Shown here piece after piece: positions 9,118-20,278 of a DNA stretch of 64,000 nt (positions are counted from its first letter, which is position 1; every line of letters begins with the position of its first letter). Under the pieces are notes generated by a model. That model saw only the letters and a program-made list of their open reading frames with translations. It was not told where the DNA came from and did no database searches. The translations under genes were made by a program, and so were the position numbers. The DNA comes from Pseudomonas sp. G.S.17 (GTDB lineage Bacteria > Pseudomonadota > Gammaproteobacteria > Pseudomonadales > Pseudomonadaceae): NCBI RefSeq assembly GCF_038096165.1, contig NZ_CP151076.1:744001-808000 (forward strand). The letters run 5' to 3'.

Positions 9118-9423
9118 ATGAGTCACACCCTGATCGTTGAGCTGGATATGAAGCAATTCTGTCAGGTGACCGACATCCCGGCCGCCTACGTGATCGAAAT
9201 CGTCGAACACGGCATTCTCGAACCTCAGGGCCGAAAGCCGGATGAGTGGTTATTCGACGATCAGGCGCTGATCGTCGCCCGACGTGCGGCGAAACTGCGA
9301 CGGGATCTGGAGCTGGAGTGGGAAGGCGTTGCCCTGGCGCTGGATCTGCTCAACGAGCTGGAACAGGTCCGCGCGGAAAACCGCATGCTCAAGCAGCGGC
9401 TGGGGCGGTTTTTGCAGGAGTAG
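9118..9423 (+). CDS. cbpM: Chaperone modulator CbpM
   Basis: A 101-residue MerR-like helical protein that binds the J domain of CbpA and blocks its action in characterised systems. Visible features are the segment VIEIVEHGILEP with the following winged region, and a C-terminal heptad-like helix (LLNELEQVRAENRMLKQRL). Its position two bases downstream of cbpA makes translational coupling likely and supports the assignment. Confidence 0.93.
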   Translation: MSHTLIVELDMKQFCQVTDIPAAYVIEIVEHGILEPQGRKPDEWLFDDQALIVARRAAKLRRDLELEWEGVALALDLLNELEQVRAENRMLKQRLGRFLQE

Positions 9424-9443
9424 GGCCAACACCTACGACAACC

Positions 9444-9536
9444 CTGTGGGCAAGCTTGCTTGCGAAGGCAATATTCGGGGGCACGCAAACGTGTCGGATC
9501 CAGTTATGTCTTCGCGAGCAAGCTCGCTCCCACAAG
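9444..9536. repeat. REP inverted pair, GAGCTTGCTCGCGA type
   Basis: Facing units (GTGGGCAAGCTTGCTTGCGA and TCGCGAGCAAGCTCGCTCCC) about 40 bases apart, between convergent cbpM and the histidine kinase gene. The left unit has drifted. Related pairs are at 20171, 40511 and 63591. Confidence 0.88.
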
Positions 9537-9548
9537 GTGCGGCCGCAT

Positions 9549-10682
9549 TCAAATACTTTTCGGCAATACCACGGTAAACGTCGTACCGTCATCGACATTC
9601 GAGGTAACGGTGATGCTCCCGCCGTGGGCGTTGACCACTTCCTTGACGATGAACAAGCCCAGGCCAAGGCTGGTGGATGGGCCTTTGGCGTCTTGTTCGG
9701 CGCTGGGATTACGCACCAGTGGATCAAATATGCTGCCGATTGCCCCTTCGTCGATGGGGTTGCCGAGGTTATGCACCACCAATTCGACGTTGTTGTCTTC
9801 ACCGCTAATGCGGATGGAGACTTCCTGGCTTGCCGAGCCATGCTGCAAGGCGTTGCCGATCAGGTTTTGCAGCAGCTGATTGATGCGACCCTGATCCCAA
9901 TTGCCCGTCGTATCGCCGTGCACGTTCAGCACCGGATTGCATTCGGGCTGCCCGGCGCAGGCTTCCTCGATCGCTTCGCGACAGGCGGCGGCCAGGTCCA
10001 TGTGCTTGCGCTCCACGGGCAAGGTGGCGCCCAGTCGGCTACGCACGAACTCCAACAGATCGCTGACCATCGCGCCCATATGCCGCGTGCCGCTCTTGAT
10101 GCGCGTCAGATAGGTTTGCGATGCGCCGTCCAGCTTGGCTTTGCGCTCCAGCAGGTCAGCGGACATGCTCACCGCTTGCAGCGGTGCACGCAGGTCGTGA
10201 CCGAGAATCGCCAGGAAGATATCCCGCGAGCGTGCCACCTGTTCGGCATACGCAGCGGTTGATTCGGCCAGTGCCTCGTCAATGGCTTCGTTGAAGCGAA
10301 TCATGTCGGTGAAGTAAGCCAGCTCGGGCTCTTTCAGGCTTTCAACCCAGAGGCGAATGACGCTGGCGCGCAGATGCCTGAATTCCGAGGTCATCTGCAC
10401 CAGATCGAAGCCGACAATGTGCCGCAGTTCACCATGGCTGGCGGCTGCTTCGTCCAGGCTCGGGGTTTTGTTCAGCTCCTCACCCTTGGCTTTGGCGGCC
10501 TGCTCATTCTTGGTCTGGGCAGTATTCATGTCACGCGCGGCGGCGAGCAGAATCGCCCTGGCATGATCGCGCAGCTCTTCCCTGCTCATCAGATCGGCAG
10601 CCGGTTTGATGGTCTTGGCGAAGCTCTCCCACTCATCGACAATGCGATCCACGTGAGCAACGATGAAGTCGGAAAGGCGCAT
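9549..10682 (-). CDS. Soluble sensor histidine kinase
   Basis: A 377-residue kinase without membrane segments. Residues 1-145 form a helical N-terminal sensor of RsbRD-like look (MRLSDFIVAHVDRIVDEW). The HisKA domain has His162 in LGHDLRAPLQA. The ATPase domain has the N box NLIGNALQHG and the G2 box SLGLGLFIVKE. It probably autophosphorylates in the cytosol, but no cognate response regulator is adjacent. The start at 10682 was preferred to an upstream in-frame one at 10754 because the protein then begins at the conserved helical domain. Confidence 0.85.
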   Translation of the reverse strand: MRLSDFIVAHVDRIVDEWESFAKTIKPAADLMSREELRDHARAILLAAARDMNTAQTKNEQAAKAKGEELNKTPSLDEAAASHGELRHIVGFDLVQMTSEFRHLRASVIRLWVESLKEPELAYFTDMIRFNEAIDEALAESTAAYAEQVARSRDIFLAILGHDLRAPLQAVSMSADLLERKAKLDGASQTYLTRIKSGTRHMGAMVSDLLEFVRSRLGATLPVERKHMDLAAACREAIEEACAGQPECNPVLNVHGDTTGNWDQGRINQLLQNLIGNALQHGSASQEVSIRISGEDNNVELVVHNLGNPIDEGAIGSIFDPLVRNPSAEQDAKGPSTSLGLGLFIVKEVVNAHGGSITVTSNVDDGTTFTVVLPKSI

Positions 10683-10890
10683 GGCCGAATACCTTGCTGC
10701 GGGAGCGGTGAGAAGAGATGACGCGCATCTTACCGCCTTTGTCCGGCCCGACAAACCGCCGTTTCATTCGTTCGCCCCGGCTACTGTCATTTATGACAGG
10801 TAGACGCGGCATTCGGGCAGTTGTAGGTTTGGACGCGGAGCTTGATCAGGAAGGGACGCTCCATTTTGAAGCAACTACAAGGAGTTAACC

Positions 10891-11250
10891 ATGCGCGTAA
10901 TCGAAGTGGATGATGACAGTTTTCAAGAGAAAGTTTTCTCTGAAAAGAACAAGGACAAGCTGGTAATAGCCGAATTCAGCGGGCCGGGAATGGATGAGCA
11001 CGGCGATCCTAACGACAGCTCAAAAACAGGTGAAGTCATGGACCTGCTGGCTTTTGATGAGCGGGTGCCGGTATTGCGAATCCATAAGGACAGCGGTGAA
11101 GCCACGGCTGAAAACTATGGAGTCGAAAGTGTTCCCACTGTGTTTTTCTTCAAGAACGGAAATGTGGTGCATAGAGAGACAGGATTTCTTGAGGAGGACG
11201 TGGAAGCGGAGGCGAAGAGGTACAAGCAGCTGATTAAAGAGTTCGAGTAG
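10891..11250 (+). CDS. Thioredoxin-fold protein lacking the CxxC pair
   Basis: A 119-residue protein with the thioredoxin outline: VIAEFSGPG where thioredoxins have the WCGPC strand, then [10 protein letters not shown] and the cis-Pro region [16 protein letters not shown]. The active-site cysteines are absent (SGPGMDE replaces WCGPCK), and no Cys occurs in the protein, so redox catalysis is unlikely. A binding or scaffold role is possible. An AAGGAG box precedes the ATG. Fold call is good; function unknown. Confidence 0.75.
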   Translation: MRVIEVDDDSFQEKVFSEKNKDKLVIAEFSGPGMDEHGDPNDSSKTGEVMDLLAFDERVPVLRIHKDSGEATAENYGVESVPTVFFFKNGNVVHRETGFLEEDVEAEAKRYKQLIKEFE

Positions 11251-11265
11251 CGCCACTGATCTACA

Positions 11266-11299
11266 AACGGGGCCTCGTTCAACCAAGGCCCCGTTGTTT
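11266..11299. terminator. Bidirectional intrinsic terminator
   Basis: A ten-base perfect stem AACGGGGCCT / AGGCCCCGTT with a ten-base loop and flanking A/T stretches, between the convergent thioredoxin-like gene and ureC. Confidence 0.88.
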
Positions 11300-11300
11300 C

Positions 11301-13001
11301 CTAGAACAGAAAATAGCGCTGCGCCATCGGCAATACATCCGCCGGTTCACACCAGAGCAACACGCCGTCGGCCTTGACCTGATACGTCTGCGGATCAACG
11401 TCGATGTTGGGCAGGTAATCGTTGTGGATCAGATCCTTTTTCTGCACGTTGCGACAGCCCTTGACCACGCTGATGGTCTTTTTCAGGCCCAGTGATTCGG
11501 GAATGCCCGCGTCAAACGCCGCCTGGCTGATGAACGTCAGGCTGGTCGCGTGCAGCGAGCTGCCATAGCTGGCGAACATCGGGCGGTAATGCACTGGCTG
11601 CGGGGTCGGGATCGACGCGTTGGCGTCGCCCATCAGACTGGCCGCAATAGCGCCGCCCTTGAGAATCAGGCTCGGTTTGACGCCGAAGAACGCCGGACGC
11701 CAGAGCACCAGATCCGCCCACTTGCCGACTTCGATCGAACCCACTTCATGGCTGATGCCGTGGGTGATCGCCGGGTTGATGGTGTATTTGGCGATGTAGC
11801 GCTTGGCGCGGAAATTATCGTTACCTTCCCCATCCTGAGGCAGCGGGCCGCGCTGCTTCTTCATCTTGTCGGCGGTTTGCCAGGTGCGCATGATCACCTC
11901 GCCCACGCGGCCCATGGCCTGGCTGTCGGAACTGAGCATCGAAAACGCACCCAGATCGTGAAGGATGTCTTCGGCGGCGATGGTTTCCCGGCGAATACGG
12001 CTCTCGGCGAAGGCCACGTCTTCGGCGATGCTCGGGTCCAGGTGATGGCAAACCATCAGCATGTCCAGGTGTTCGTCGATGGTATTGCGCGTGAACGGCC
12101 GGGTCGGGTTAGTCGAGCTGGGCAGCACGTTCGGGAAGCCGCAGGCCTTGATGATGTCCGGCGCATGACCGCCGCCCGCACCTTCGGTGTGATAGGTGTG
12201 GATCGTGCGATTCTTGAACGCCGCCAATGTGGTTTCGACGAAGCCGGATTCGTTCAGCGTGTCGGTGTGAATCGCCACCTGCACGTCGTAATCGTCAGCA
12301 ACGCTCAAGCAGTTGTCGATGGCCGCTGGCGTGGTGCCCCAGTCTTCATGCAGCTTCAGGCCGATGGCGCCGGCCTTGACCTGCTCGATCAGCGGCCCCG
12401 GCAGGCTGACGTTGCCCTTGCCGGTGAAACCGATGTTCATCGGGAACGAATCCGCCGCCTGCAGCATGCGCGCCAGGTGCCACGGGCCGGGCGTGACGGT
12501 GGTGGCGTTGGTGCCGGTCGCAGGACCGGTGCCGCCGCCGATCATGGTGGTGACGCCGCTCATCAGCGCTTCTTCGATCTGCTGCGGGCAGATGAAGTGA
12601 ATGTGGGTATCGACGCCGCCAGCGGTGAGAATCATGCCTTCACCGGCGATGACTTCGGTGGCCGCGCCGATGGCGATGGTCACGTCAGGCTGGATATCCG
12701 GGTTGCCGGCCTTGCCGATGGCCGCAATACGGCCGTTCTTGATGCCGACGTCGGCTTTGACGATGCCCCAGTGATCGATAATCAGCGCGTTGGTGATCAG
12801 CGTGTCGACCACGTCTGCCGCCATCAGCTGACCCTGACCCATGCCATCACGGATGACCTTGCCGCCACCGAATTTCACTTCTTCGCCATAGGTGGTGAAG
12901 TCTTTCTCGACCTCGATCCACAGCTCGGTGTCGGCCAACCGGACACGGTCGCCAACGGTAGGGCCGAACATGTCGGCGTAGGCTTGGCGGCTGATCTTCA
13001 T
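11301..13001 (-). CDS. ureC: Urease subunit alpha
   Basis: The 566-residue catalytic subunit of urease, which hydrolyses urea to ammonia and carbamate. All nickel-site residues can be placed: His133 and His135 (THIHF), Lys216 to be carbamylated (GLKLHED), His245 (VAIHTD), His271 (HTYHTEG) and Asp359 (SSDSQ). The mobile flap Cys318-His319-His320 (MVCHHLD) is intact. Length matches the family. It is the last gene of the leftward urea operon, and a REP pair separates it from ureB. Confidence 0.98.
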   Translation of the reverse strand: MKISRQAYADMFGPTVGDRVRLADTELWIEVEKDFTTYGEEVKFGGGKVIRDGMGQGQLMAADVVDTLITNALIIDHWGIVKADVGIKNGRIAAIGKAGNPDIQPDVTIAIGAATEVIAGEGMILTAGGVDTHIHFICPQQIEEALMSGVTTMIGGGTGPATGTNATTVTPGPWHLARMLQAADSFPMNIGFTGKGNVSLPGPLIEQVKAGAIGLKLHEDWGTTPAAIDNCLSVADDYDVQVAIHTDTLNESGFVETTLAAFKNRTIHTYHTEGAGGGHAPDIIKACGFPNVLPSSTNPTRPFTRNTIDEHLDMLMVCHHLDPSIAEDVAFAESRIRRETIAAEDILHDLGAFSMLSSDSQAMGRVGEVIMRTWQTADKMKKQRGPLPQDGEGNDNFRAKRYIAKYTINPAITHGISHEVGSIEVGKWADLVLWRPAFFGVKPSLILKGGAIAASLMGDANASIPTPQPVHYRPMFASYGSSLHATSLTFISQAAFDAGIPESLGLKKTISVVKGCRNVQKKDLIHNDYLPNIDVDPQTYQVKADGVLLWCEPADVLPMAQRYFLF

Positions 13002-13050
13002 AGTGATTCCTTGAATACAAAAATATATCGGGGCGCACGCATGATTTGAT

Positions 13051-13142
13051 CCGTAGGACCGGCTTTAGCCGGGAGAGGGTCGGTATATTCGCCGTATTTG
13101 CGGGGGCAGAAGACGCCCTCCCGGCTAAAGCCGGTCCTACGG
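13051..13142. repeat. REP inverted pair between ureB and ureC
   Basis: Perfect 25-base arms with core CCGGCTTTAGCCGG (13051-13075 and 13118-13142) around a 42-base loop. It stands inside the urease operon and may affect mRNA stability or the ratio of ureC to upstream genes. Confidence 0.92.
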
Positions 13143-13153
13143 GAGATCGGAGA

Positions 13154-14545
<1,392 letters not shown>

Positions 14546-14571
14546 GGTCTGTTCCACAATTCCCTATGGGG

Positions 14572-14874
14572 TCAGGCAATCGGTTGATGGACGGTGACCA
14601 GCTTGGTGCCGTCGGGAAATGTCGCTTCGACCTGGATTTCCGGGATCATTTCCGGAATGCCTTCCATGACTTGCTCGCGGGTCAGCAGCGTCGTGCCGTA
14701 ATGCATCAGGTCGGCCACGGTCTGCCCGTCACGCGCGCCTTCAAGCAGTGCGGCGGAAATAAACGCCATGGCTTCCGGGTAATTGAGCTTCACACCTCGG
14801 GCCAGACGCCTTTCGGCAACCAGGCCAGCGGTGAAAATCAGCATCTTGTCTTTTTCGCGGGGTGTCAGGTCCAT
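14572..14874 (-). CDS. ureA: Urease subunit gamma
   Basis: A 100-residue subunit of exactly the family length, from [17 protein letters not shown] to the conserved end [12 protein letters not shown]. It forms the structural ring of urease with UreB and UreC. It follows ureD and precedes the two acetyltransferase genes in the leftward operon. Confidence 0.98.
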   Translation of the reverse strand: MDLTPREKDKMLIFTAGLVAERRLARGVKLNYPEAMAFISAALLEGARDGQTVADLMHYGTTLLTREQVMEGIPEMIPEIQVEATFPDGTKLVTVHQPIA

Positions 14875-14920
14875 TGTTCAATCCGTATAAGCGATGAGTT
14901 ATCTGTGGGAGCGAGTTGAG

Positions 14921-15760
14921 TCAGGTACTCCAGATCCTCGGTGCCAGCGCCTCGCGGCCCAATAAAGCCGGGCGCAGCAGCTTCCATAATTCGATCAGCC
15001 AGGCCCGGGCATGCAGCGCTTCATCGGCCAGGCAACGCGCCACCAGCAAACCGGGCAATTGCGTCAGGTCGCCGCGCACCGGGTTGCTCAGCGAGCGGCA
15101 GGCTTCAAGCAATTCACTGTCGACTTCGCCGGTAATCAGCAGCGTGGCGAACACCGTCTTGCCGTCCAGACCAATCGGCGAGTCGAGCAAGCCGTCGCCA
15201 CCGATGATGCGTTGCCGTTCATGCCAGAGCAACCGGCCATCACGGCGGATATCCAGATGCGCCTGAAAATGGCCACTGGTAAAGCGTTCGCCGCTCGCCG
15301 GTCGACCCAGCGCCACGACGTCCCAATACATCAGCTTCGCGTCGCCTTGCAGCTCGATGCGCGTGGTCAGTTCAGCCTGCGCGGCGCTGAATACGATGGT
15401 TTCCTGCGGCAGCCATTCCAGCGTCGCGCCGGCTGCGACGGTCAGATCAAGCTGCTGATACGCCGGACCGGCCGCGCGATACCATTTGGCCGCGCCGGGA
15501 CTGGTCAGTTGCGCCCAGGCGTCAGGCCCGACGTGGGCGCTGATATCCAGACGATCACCACCGGCAATGCCGCCGGGTGGATGCACGATGATGTGCTGGC
15601 AGACTTGCGGGCCTTCGGCATACAAATGTTTTTGCACCCGCAACGGGCCTTTGTGCCTGCGCTGGACCGGGCGCGTGCTGTCGCCGAAACGCCCATAGCC
15701 CAGCTCCAGCTCGGCATGCCAGCTGGGGGTGAACAACGCGGTGTGGGCGGGAAGGTTCAT
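14921..15760 (-). CDS. ureD: Urease accessory protein UreD
   Basis: A 279-residue accessory protein that binds apo-urease and, with UreF and UreG, serves in nickel and CO2 delivery. Recognisable segments are [16 protein letters not shown] near residue 32, [15 protein letters not shown] near 56 and [10 protein letters not shown] near 88. UreE, UreF and UreG are not encoded in this window, so the metallocentre genes must lie at a second locus, as in other Pseudomonas. Confidence 0.95.
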   Translation of the reverse strand: MNLPAHTALFTPSWHAELELGYGRFGDSTRPVQRRHKGPLRVQKHLYAEGPQVCQHIIVHPPGGIAGGDRLDISAHVGPDAWAQLTSPGAAKWYRAAGPAYQQLDLTVAAGATLEWLPQETIVFSAAQAELTTRIELQGDAKLMYWDVVALGRPASGERFTSGHFQAHLDIRRDGRLLWHERQRIIGGDGLLDSPIGLDGKTVFATLLITGEVDSELLEACRSLSNPVRGDLTQLPGLLVARCLADEALHARAWLIELWKLLRPALLGREALAPRIWST

Positions 15761-15808
15761 GTGAGTTCTATCGCAATGTCGTGGGCCTGCACCTTAACGG
15801 ACAGCAGG

Positions 15809-16507
15809 TCAGATGGTCACCAGGCCGCGCACACCCTCGGCCTCCATGTTTTCGCCGCGTCCCTGCTGGACGATTTCGCCACGGGACATCACCAGATACT
15901 GATCAGCCAGCTCGGCGGCGAAGTCATAAAACTGCTCGACCAACAAAATCGCCATGTCGCCACGTGCCGAGAGCTTCTTGATCACCGCGCCGATCTCCTT
16001 GATCACTGACGGCTGAATGCCTTCGGTGGGTTCGTCGAGGATCAGCAAACGTGGGCGACTGGCCAGCGCGCGACCAATGGCCAACTGCTGTTGCTGACCG
16101 CCGGACAAATCGCCGCCGCGTCGATGCTTCATTTGCAGCAGCACCGGGAACAGCTCGTAAATGAACGCCGGCACTTCCTTCGCTTCAGAGCCCGGAAAAC
16201 GCGACAGGCCCATCAGCAGGTTTTCTTCCACGGTCAGCCGCCCGAAAATCTCCCGGCCTTGCGGCACGTACGCGATACCGGCATGCACCCGCTGATGCGG
16301 CTTGAAACCGGTGATGGCCTTGCCTTCCCATTGCACCGCGCCTTCCTTGGAGGGCAACAGCCCCATGAGCACCTTGAGCAAGGTGGTCTTGCCCACGCCG
16401 TTACGCCCCAGCAGGCACGTCACCTCGCCGACTTTCACGTCGAATGACAAACCGCGCAGAATGTGGCTGCCGCCGTAGTACTGATGAAGCTTTTCGACCT
16501 GGAGCAT
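15809..16507 (-). CDS. urtE: Urea ABC transporter ATP-binding protein UrtE
   Basis: A 232-residue LivF-like ATPase. Walker A is GRNGVGKTT, the signature is LSGGQQQQLAIGRAL and Walker B is LLILDEPTEGIQP. It powers high-affinity urea uptake together with UrtD. It is last in the transporter cassette and is followed 48 bases later by ureD; a REP pair separates it from urtD. Confidence 0.95.
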   Translation of the reverse strand: MLQVEKLHQYYGGSHILRGLSFDVKVGEVTCLLGRNGVGKTTLLKVLMGLLPSKEGAVQWEGKAITGFKPHQRVHAGIAYVPQGREIFGRLTVEENLLMGLSRFPGSEAKEVPAFIYELFPVLLQMKHRRGGDLSGGQQQQLAIGRALASRPRLLILDEPTEGIQPSVIKEIGAVIKKLSARGDMAILLVEQFYDFAAELADQYLVMSRGEIVQQGRGENMEAEGVRGLVTI

Positions 16508-16533
16508 TAATTCGTTCTCGCTATTGCGTTCGC

Positions 16534-16625
16534 CGTAGGACCGGCTTTAGCCGGGAGGAGGCCAGTACAACCCATACATCTCTCGCGCCTGAAACACAGT
16601 GCTCCCGGCTAAAGCCGGTCCTACG
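16534..16625. repeat. REP inverted pair between urtD and urtE
   Basis: Perfect 24-base arms CGTAGGACCGGCTTTAGCCG... at 16534-16557 and their complement at 16602-16625, with a 44-base spacer, inside the urt operon. Confidence 0.92.
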
Positions 16626-16637
16626 CAAGAGGGATAC

Positions 16638-17498
16638 TCACCTTCCCAGATAAACCTCAATCACCCGCTCATCCGCCTGCACATCGGTCAGCGAGCCTTC
16701 GGCCAGGACGCTGCCCTGGTGCAAAACGGTGACGTGATCGGCAATCGAGCCGACGAAGCCCATGTCGTGTTCCACCACCATCAATGAATGCTTGCCCGCC
16801 AGACTCTTGAACAGCTCGGCGGTGAATTCGGTTTCGGCGTCGGTCATGCCCGCCACAGGTTCGTCCAGCAGCAGCAATTGCGGGTCCTGGACCAGCAGCA
16901 TGCCGATCTCCAGAAACTGCTTCTGGCCGTGGGAGAGCAAACCGGCCGGGCGCTGCATCGAGCTGGTCAGGCGAATGGTTTCCAGCACTTCGTCGATACG
17001 GTCGCGCTGTTCGCCATTGAGTTCCGCCCGCAGGCTGGCCCACACCGATTTGTCGGTCTTCTGTGCCAGTTCGAGGTTTTCGAACACGCTCAAGGCTTCG
17101 AATACCGTGGGTTTCTGAAATTTTCGACCAATCCCGGCCTGAGCGATCTGCACTTCGCTCATCTGTGTCAGGTCCAGGGTTTCACCGAACCACGCCTTGC
17201 CGTGGCTGGGGCGGGTCTTGCCGGTGATCACGTCCATCAGCGTGGTCTTGCCCGCGCCGTTGGGGCCGATGATGCAGCGCAGTTCGCCGACGCTGATGTA
17301 CAGATTCAGGTCATTGAGCGCCTTGAAACCGTCGAAGCTGACGCTGATGTCTTCCAGCGTGAGGATCGTGCCATGCCGGGTGTTCAGGCCTTGGCCGGCC
17401 GCTTGCCCGAGGCCGATGGCATCGCGGCTGGTGCCGATGTCGGAATTCGGGTCAAGGATCGGTTCGAGCATGAACGCGGGCGTCGGTGTGGTTTTCAT
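16638..17498 (-). CDS. urtD: Urea ABC transporter ATP-binding protein UrtD
   Basis: A 286-residue LivG-like ATPase. It has an N-terminal extension of about 40 residues, Walker A GPNGAGKTT, signature LSHGQKQFLEIGMLL and Walker B LLLLDEPVAGMTD. Pairs with UrtE. The start ATG at 17498 overlaps the urtC stop by four bases. Confidence 0.95.
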   Translation of the reverse strand: MKTTPTPAFMLEPILDPNSDIGTSRDAIGLGQAAGQGLNTRHGTILTLEDISVSFDGFKALNDLNLYISVGELRCIIGPNGAGKTTLMDVITGKTRPSHGKAWFGETLDLTQMSEVQIAQAGIGRKFQKPTVFEALSVFENLELAQKTDKSVWASLRAELNGEQRDRIDEVLETIRLTSSMQRPAGLLSHGQKQFLEIGMLLVQDPQLLLLDEPVAGMTDAETEFTAELFKSLAGKHSLMVVEHDMGFVGSIADHVTVLHQGSVLAEGSLTDVQADERVIEVYLGR

Positions 17499-18574
17499 TG
17501 CTCGCTCCTTTTCTTGAGCAGGCCGATCACGCCTTTGGGCAAGTACAAGGTCACGATGATGAACAGCGCGCCAAGGAAGAACAGCCAGTATTCCGGGAAA
17601 GCCACGGTGAACCAGCTCTTCATGCCGTTGACCAGACCTGCGCCCAGCAACGGGCCGATCAGCGTGCCGCGTCCGCCCAATGCCACCCAGACGGCAGCTT
17701 CAATGGAGTTGGTCGGTGACATTTCGCTGGGGTTGATAATCCCCACTTGTGGCACATACAGCGCGCCAGCCAGCCCGCACAACACGGCGCTCAAGACCCA
17801 GACGAACAGCTTGAAGCCACGCGGATCGTAGCCGCAGAACATCAGGCGGTTTTCCGCGTCGCGCAGGGCGGTCAGCACCCGGCCGAACTTGCTTTGCGCC
17901 AGACGCCAGCCGACATACAGGCTCGCCACCAGCAAAATCACCGTGGCCAGAAACAACGTCGCCCGCGTGCCCTGGGAGCTGATGCTGAAACCAAGAATGC
18001 TGCGGAAGTTGGTGAAGCCGTTGTTGCCGCCGAAGCCGGTTTCGTTGCGAAAGAACAGCAACATGCCGGCGAAGGTCAGCGCCTGGGTCATGATCGAGAA
18101 ATACACGCCCTTGATCCGCGAGCGGAAGGCGAAGAAGCCGAACACCAGTGCCAGCAAGCCCGGCGCCAGCACCACCAGACACATGGCCCAGAGGAAGTTA
18201 TCGGTGCCAGCCCAGTACCACGGCAGCTCGGTCCACGACAAAAAGGTCATGAACGCGGGCAAGCCATCGCCCGCCGCTTCACGCATCAGGTACATGCCCA
18301 TGGCGTAACCGCCGAGGGCGAAGAACAGGCCGTGGCCCAGGGACAACAGCCCGGCGTAGCCCCAGACCAGATCCAGCGCCAGGGCGACGATGGCGTAGCA
18401 AAGAATCTTGCCCACCAACGTCAGCGTGTAGGCCGAGACCTGTAAACCGTTGTCGGCGGGCAGCAGCGAAAGCAGCGGCAGCGCCAGCAGCACGGCAAGT
18501 ACCAGCACGCCCACGGCAATCGTGCCCTTGGGGCCGACTTTTTGTGCGGCAGTGACCATCAATGGTTGATTCAT
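17495..18574 (-). CDS. urtC: Urea ABC transporter permease UrtC
   Basis: A 359-residue LivM-type inner-membrane permease with about ten hydrophobic segments and the EAA-like region WVLSAVLCGLAGALYVP. It partners UrtB to form the urea channel. The start overlaps the urtB stop by one base (TGATGA arrangement), and the stop overlaps the urtD start. Confidence 0.95.
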   Translation of the reverse strand: MNQPLMVTAAQKVGPKGTIAVGVLVLAVLLALPLLSLLPADNGLQVSAYTLTLVGKILCYAIVALALDLVWGYAGLLSLGHGLFFALGGYAMGMYLMREAAGDGLPAFMTFLSWTELPWYWAGTDNFLWAMCLVVLAPGLLALVFGFFAFRSRIKGVYFSIMTQALTFAGMLLFFRNETGFGGNNGFTNFRSILGFSISSQGTRATLFLATVILLVASLYVGWRLAQSKFGRVLTALRDAENRLMFCGYDPRGFKLFVWVLSAVLCGLAGALYVPQVGIINPSEMSPTNSIEAAVWVALGGRGTLIGPLLGAGLVNGMKSWFTVAFPEYWLFFLGALFIIVTLYLPKGVIGLLKKRSEQ

Positions 18575-20154
18575 CAGTCGATCACCCGTCCTTTGAGCGC
18601 GAAGAGGCCTTGCGGACGTTTCTGGATAAACAGAATGATCAGCGCCAGGATCAGGATTTTGCCCAGCACGGCGCCGATTTGCGGTTCGAGAATCTTGTTG
18701 GCGATGCCCAGCCCGAAGGCCGCCATCACGCTACCGGCCAGTTGCCCGACACCGCCGAGCACCACCACCAGGAACGAGTCAATGATGTAGCTCTGGCCCA
18801 GATCCGGGCCGACGTTGCCGATCTGACTCAAGGCCACGCCGCCCAACCCGGCAATGCCGGAGCCGAGCCCGAAAGCCATCATGTCGATGCGCCCGGTGGG
18901 CACGCCGCAGCAGGCGGCCATGTTGCGGTTCTGGGTCACGGCCCGCACGTTCAGACCCAGCCGCGTCTTGTTCAGCAGCAGCCAGGTCAACACCACCACG
19001 AACAACGCGAAGGCGATGATCACGATGCGGTTGTACGGCAGCACCAGATTGGGCAGCACTTGAATGCCGCCGGACAGCCATTCCGGGTTGGCGACTTCCA
19101 CGTTCTGCGCGCCGAATGCCAGACGCACCGCCTGAATCAGCATCAGGCTGATGCCCCAGGTGGCGAGCAGGGTTTCCAGCGGCCGGCCATAAAGGTGACG
19201 AATCACCGTGCGCTCCAGCGCCATGCCGATCACCGCTGTGACAAAAAACGCTACCGGCAGCGCGATCAACGGGTAGTACTCGATGGCCCCGGGCGCATAA
19301 CGCTGGAACATCAGCTGCACGACATACGTCGAGTACGCGCCGAGCATCAGCATTTCGCCGTGGGCCATGTTGATCACGCCGAGCAGGCCGAAGGTGATCG
19401 CCAGACCCAGCGCCGCCAGCAGCAGAATCGAGCCCAGGGACATGCCGCTGAAGGCCTGACCGAGAATCTCGCCGATCAGCAGTTTGCGGTTCACTTGCGC
19501 CAGGCTGGTTTCCGCCGCCATACGCACGCTGGCGTCGGTTTCAACGCCGGGTGTCAGCAGGGTTTCAAGGCGCGTGCGAGCCAGCGGATCGCCGGTTTCG
19601 CCCAGCAGGCGCACGGCCGCCAGACGCACGGTCGGGCTGGAATCCACCAGTTGCAGATTAGCCAGCGCCAACGTCAGCGCGGTGTGTACGGCGTCGTCCT
19701 GTTCGGCGGCGACTTGCTGGCTGATAAACGCCAGTTGCGCCGGACGCGCGCTTTTTTGCAATTGCAGCGCGGCGGCCAGACGCAGTCTTGCATCCGCTGC
19801 CAGCAGTTGGTGACTGGCCAGCGCGGTATCGACCAAGCCGCGCAGGCGATTGTTCAGGCGCAATTTGCGCGGTTCATCAGGAGTTGCAGCATCAGCGGCG
19901 GGCGTATCGACGGCGACGTATTTGTCGTCGGTTTCAATATAGGCGCGCTTGCTGCCATCGGCCGCGACACGGCCATCCTGCAAGGCGTTGATCAGCTCAA
20001 TGCGTTCGGGCACAGGCTTGGCAGCCCAGGCTTCGAGCAGCGCGGCTTGTTGCGTGGAACTGGCCGCGACGAAATCACCGGCATCGCTGGCGTGAGCCGC
20101 CATCGGCAGCAGCAGGGCCAGGGTGAACATCAAGCGGTAGAAGGCGTTGGGCAT
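18574..20154 (-). CDS. urtB: Urea ABC transporter permease UrtB, long form
   Basis: A 526-residue protein. The C-terminal 300 residues are a LivH-type permease (GLLGVINMAHGEMLMLGAYS; GLGSGIAGLGGVALSQIGN). The first 215 residues are a signal peptide plus an Ala/Leu-rich helical repeat region of HEAT-like look (LRLAAALQLQ, VRLAAVRLLGETGDPLARTR), expected in the periplasm. This long form is known for proteobacterial UrtB and is not an artificial fusion here. It is separated from urtA by a REP pair. Confidence 0.94.
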   Translation of the reverse strand: MPNAFYRLMFTLALLLPMAAHASDAGDFVAASSTQQAALLEAWAAKPVPERIELINALQDGRVAADGSKRAYIETDDKYVAVDTPAADAATPDEPRKLRLNNRLRGLVDTALASHQLLAADARLRLAAALQLQKSARPAQLAFISQQVAAEQDDAVHTALTLALANLQLVDSSPTVRLAAVRLLGETGDPLARTRLETLLTPGVETDASVRMAAETSLAQVNRKLLIGEILGQAFSGMSLGSILLLAALGLAITFGLLGVINMAHGEMLMLGAYSTYVVQLMFQRYAPGAIEYYPLIALPVAFFVTAVIGMALERTVIRHLYGRPLETLLATWGISLMLIQAVRLAFGAQNVEVANPEWLSGGIQVLPNLVLPYNRIVIIAFALFVVVLTWLLLNKTRLGLNVRAVTQNRNMAACCGVPTGRIDMMAFGLGSGIAGLGGVALSQIGNVGPDLGQSYIIDSFLVVVLGGVGQLAGSVMAAFGLGIANKILEPQIGAVLGKILILALIILFIQKRPQGLFALKGRVID

Positions 20155-20170
20155 GTCGGTGGCCTGGGTG

Positions 20171-20263
20171 TGTGGGAGCGAGCTTGCTCGCGAAAGCTAT
20201 ATTCCAGACATCCAGAGATTTTCTGAATGTGTCGGCCTCTTCGCGAGCAAGCTCGCTCCCACA
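20171..20263. repeat. REP inverted pair between urtA and urtB
   Basis: Facing GTGGGAGCGAGCTTGCTCGC units (20171-20194 and 20240-20263). Such hairpins after a substrate-binding-protein gene often set a high transcript level for that gene relative to the permeases. Confidence 0.92.
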
Positions 20264-20278
20264 AGGGATAACCGCTTG

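Noticed and set aside
9444..9536. Could the repeated GAGCTTGCTCGC units be a CRISPR array?
   Set aside because: The units are palindromic pairs facing each other at scattered intergenic sites, not regularly spaced direct repeats.
11550..13049. Plus-strand frame of 499 codons opposite ureC
   Set aside because: UreC has every catalytic residue; the opposite frame has no recognisable feature.
18562..20226. Long plus-strand open frame (554 codons) opposite urtB
   Set aside because: It is the antisense of a clear UrtB; its translation is Gln/His/Arg-rich with no family likeness, as expected for a GC-rich shadow frame.
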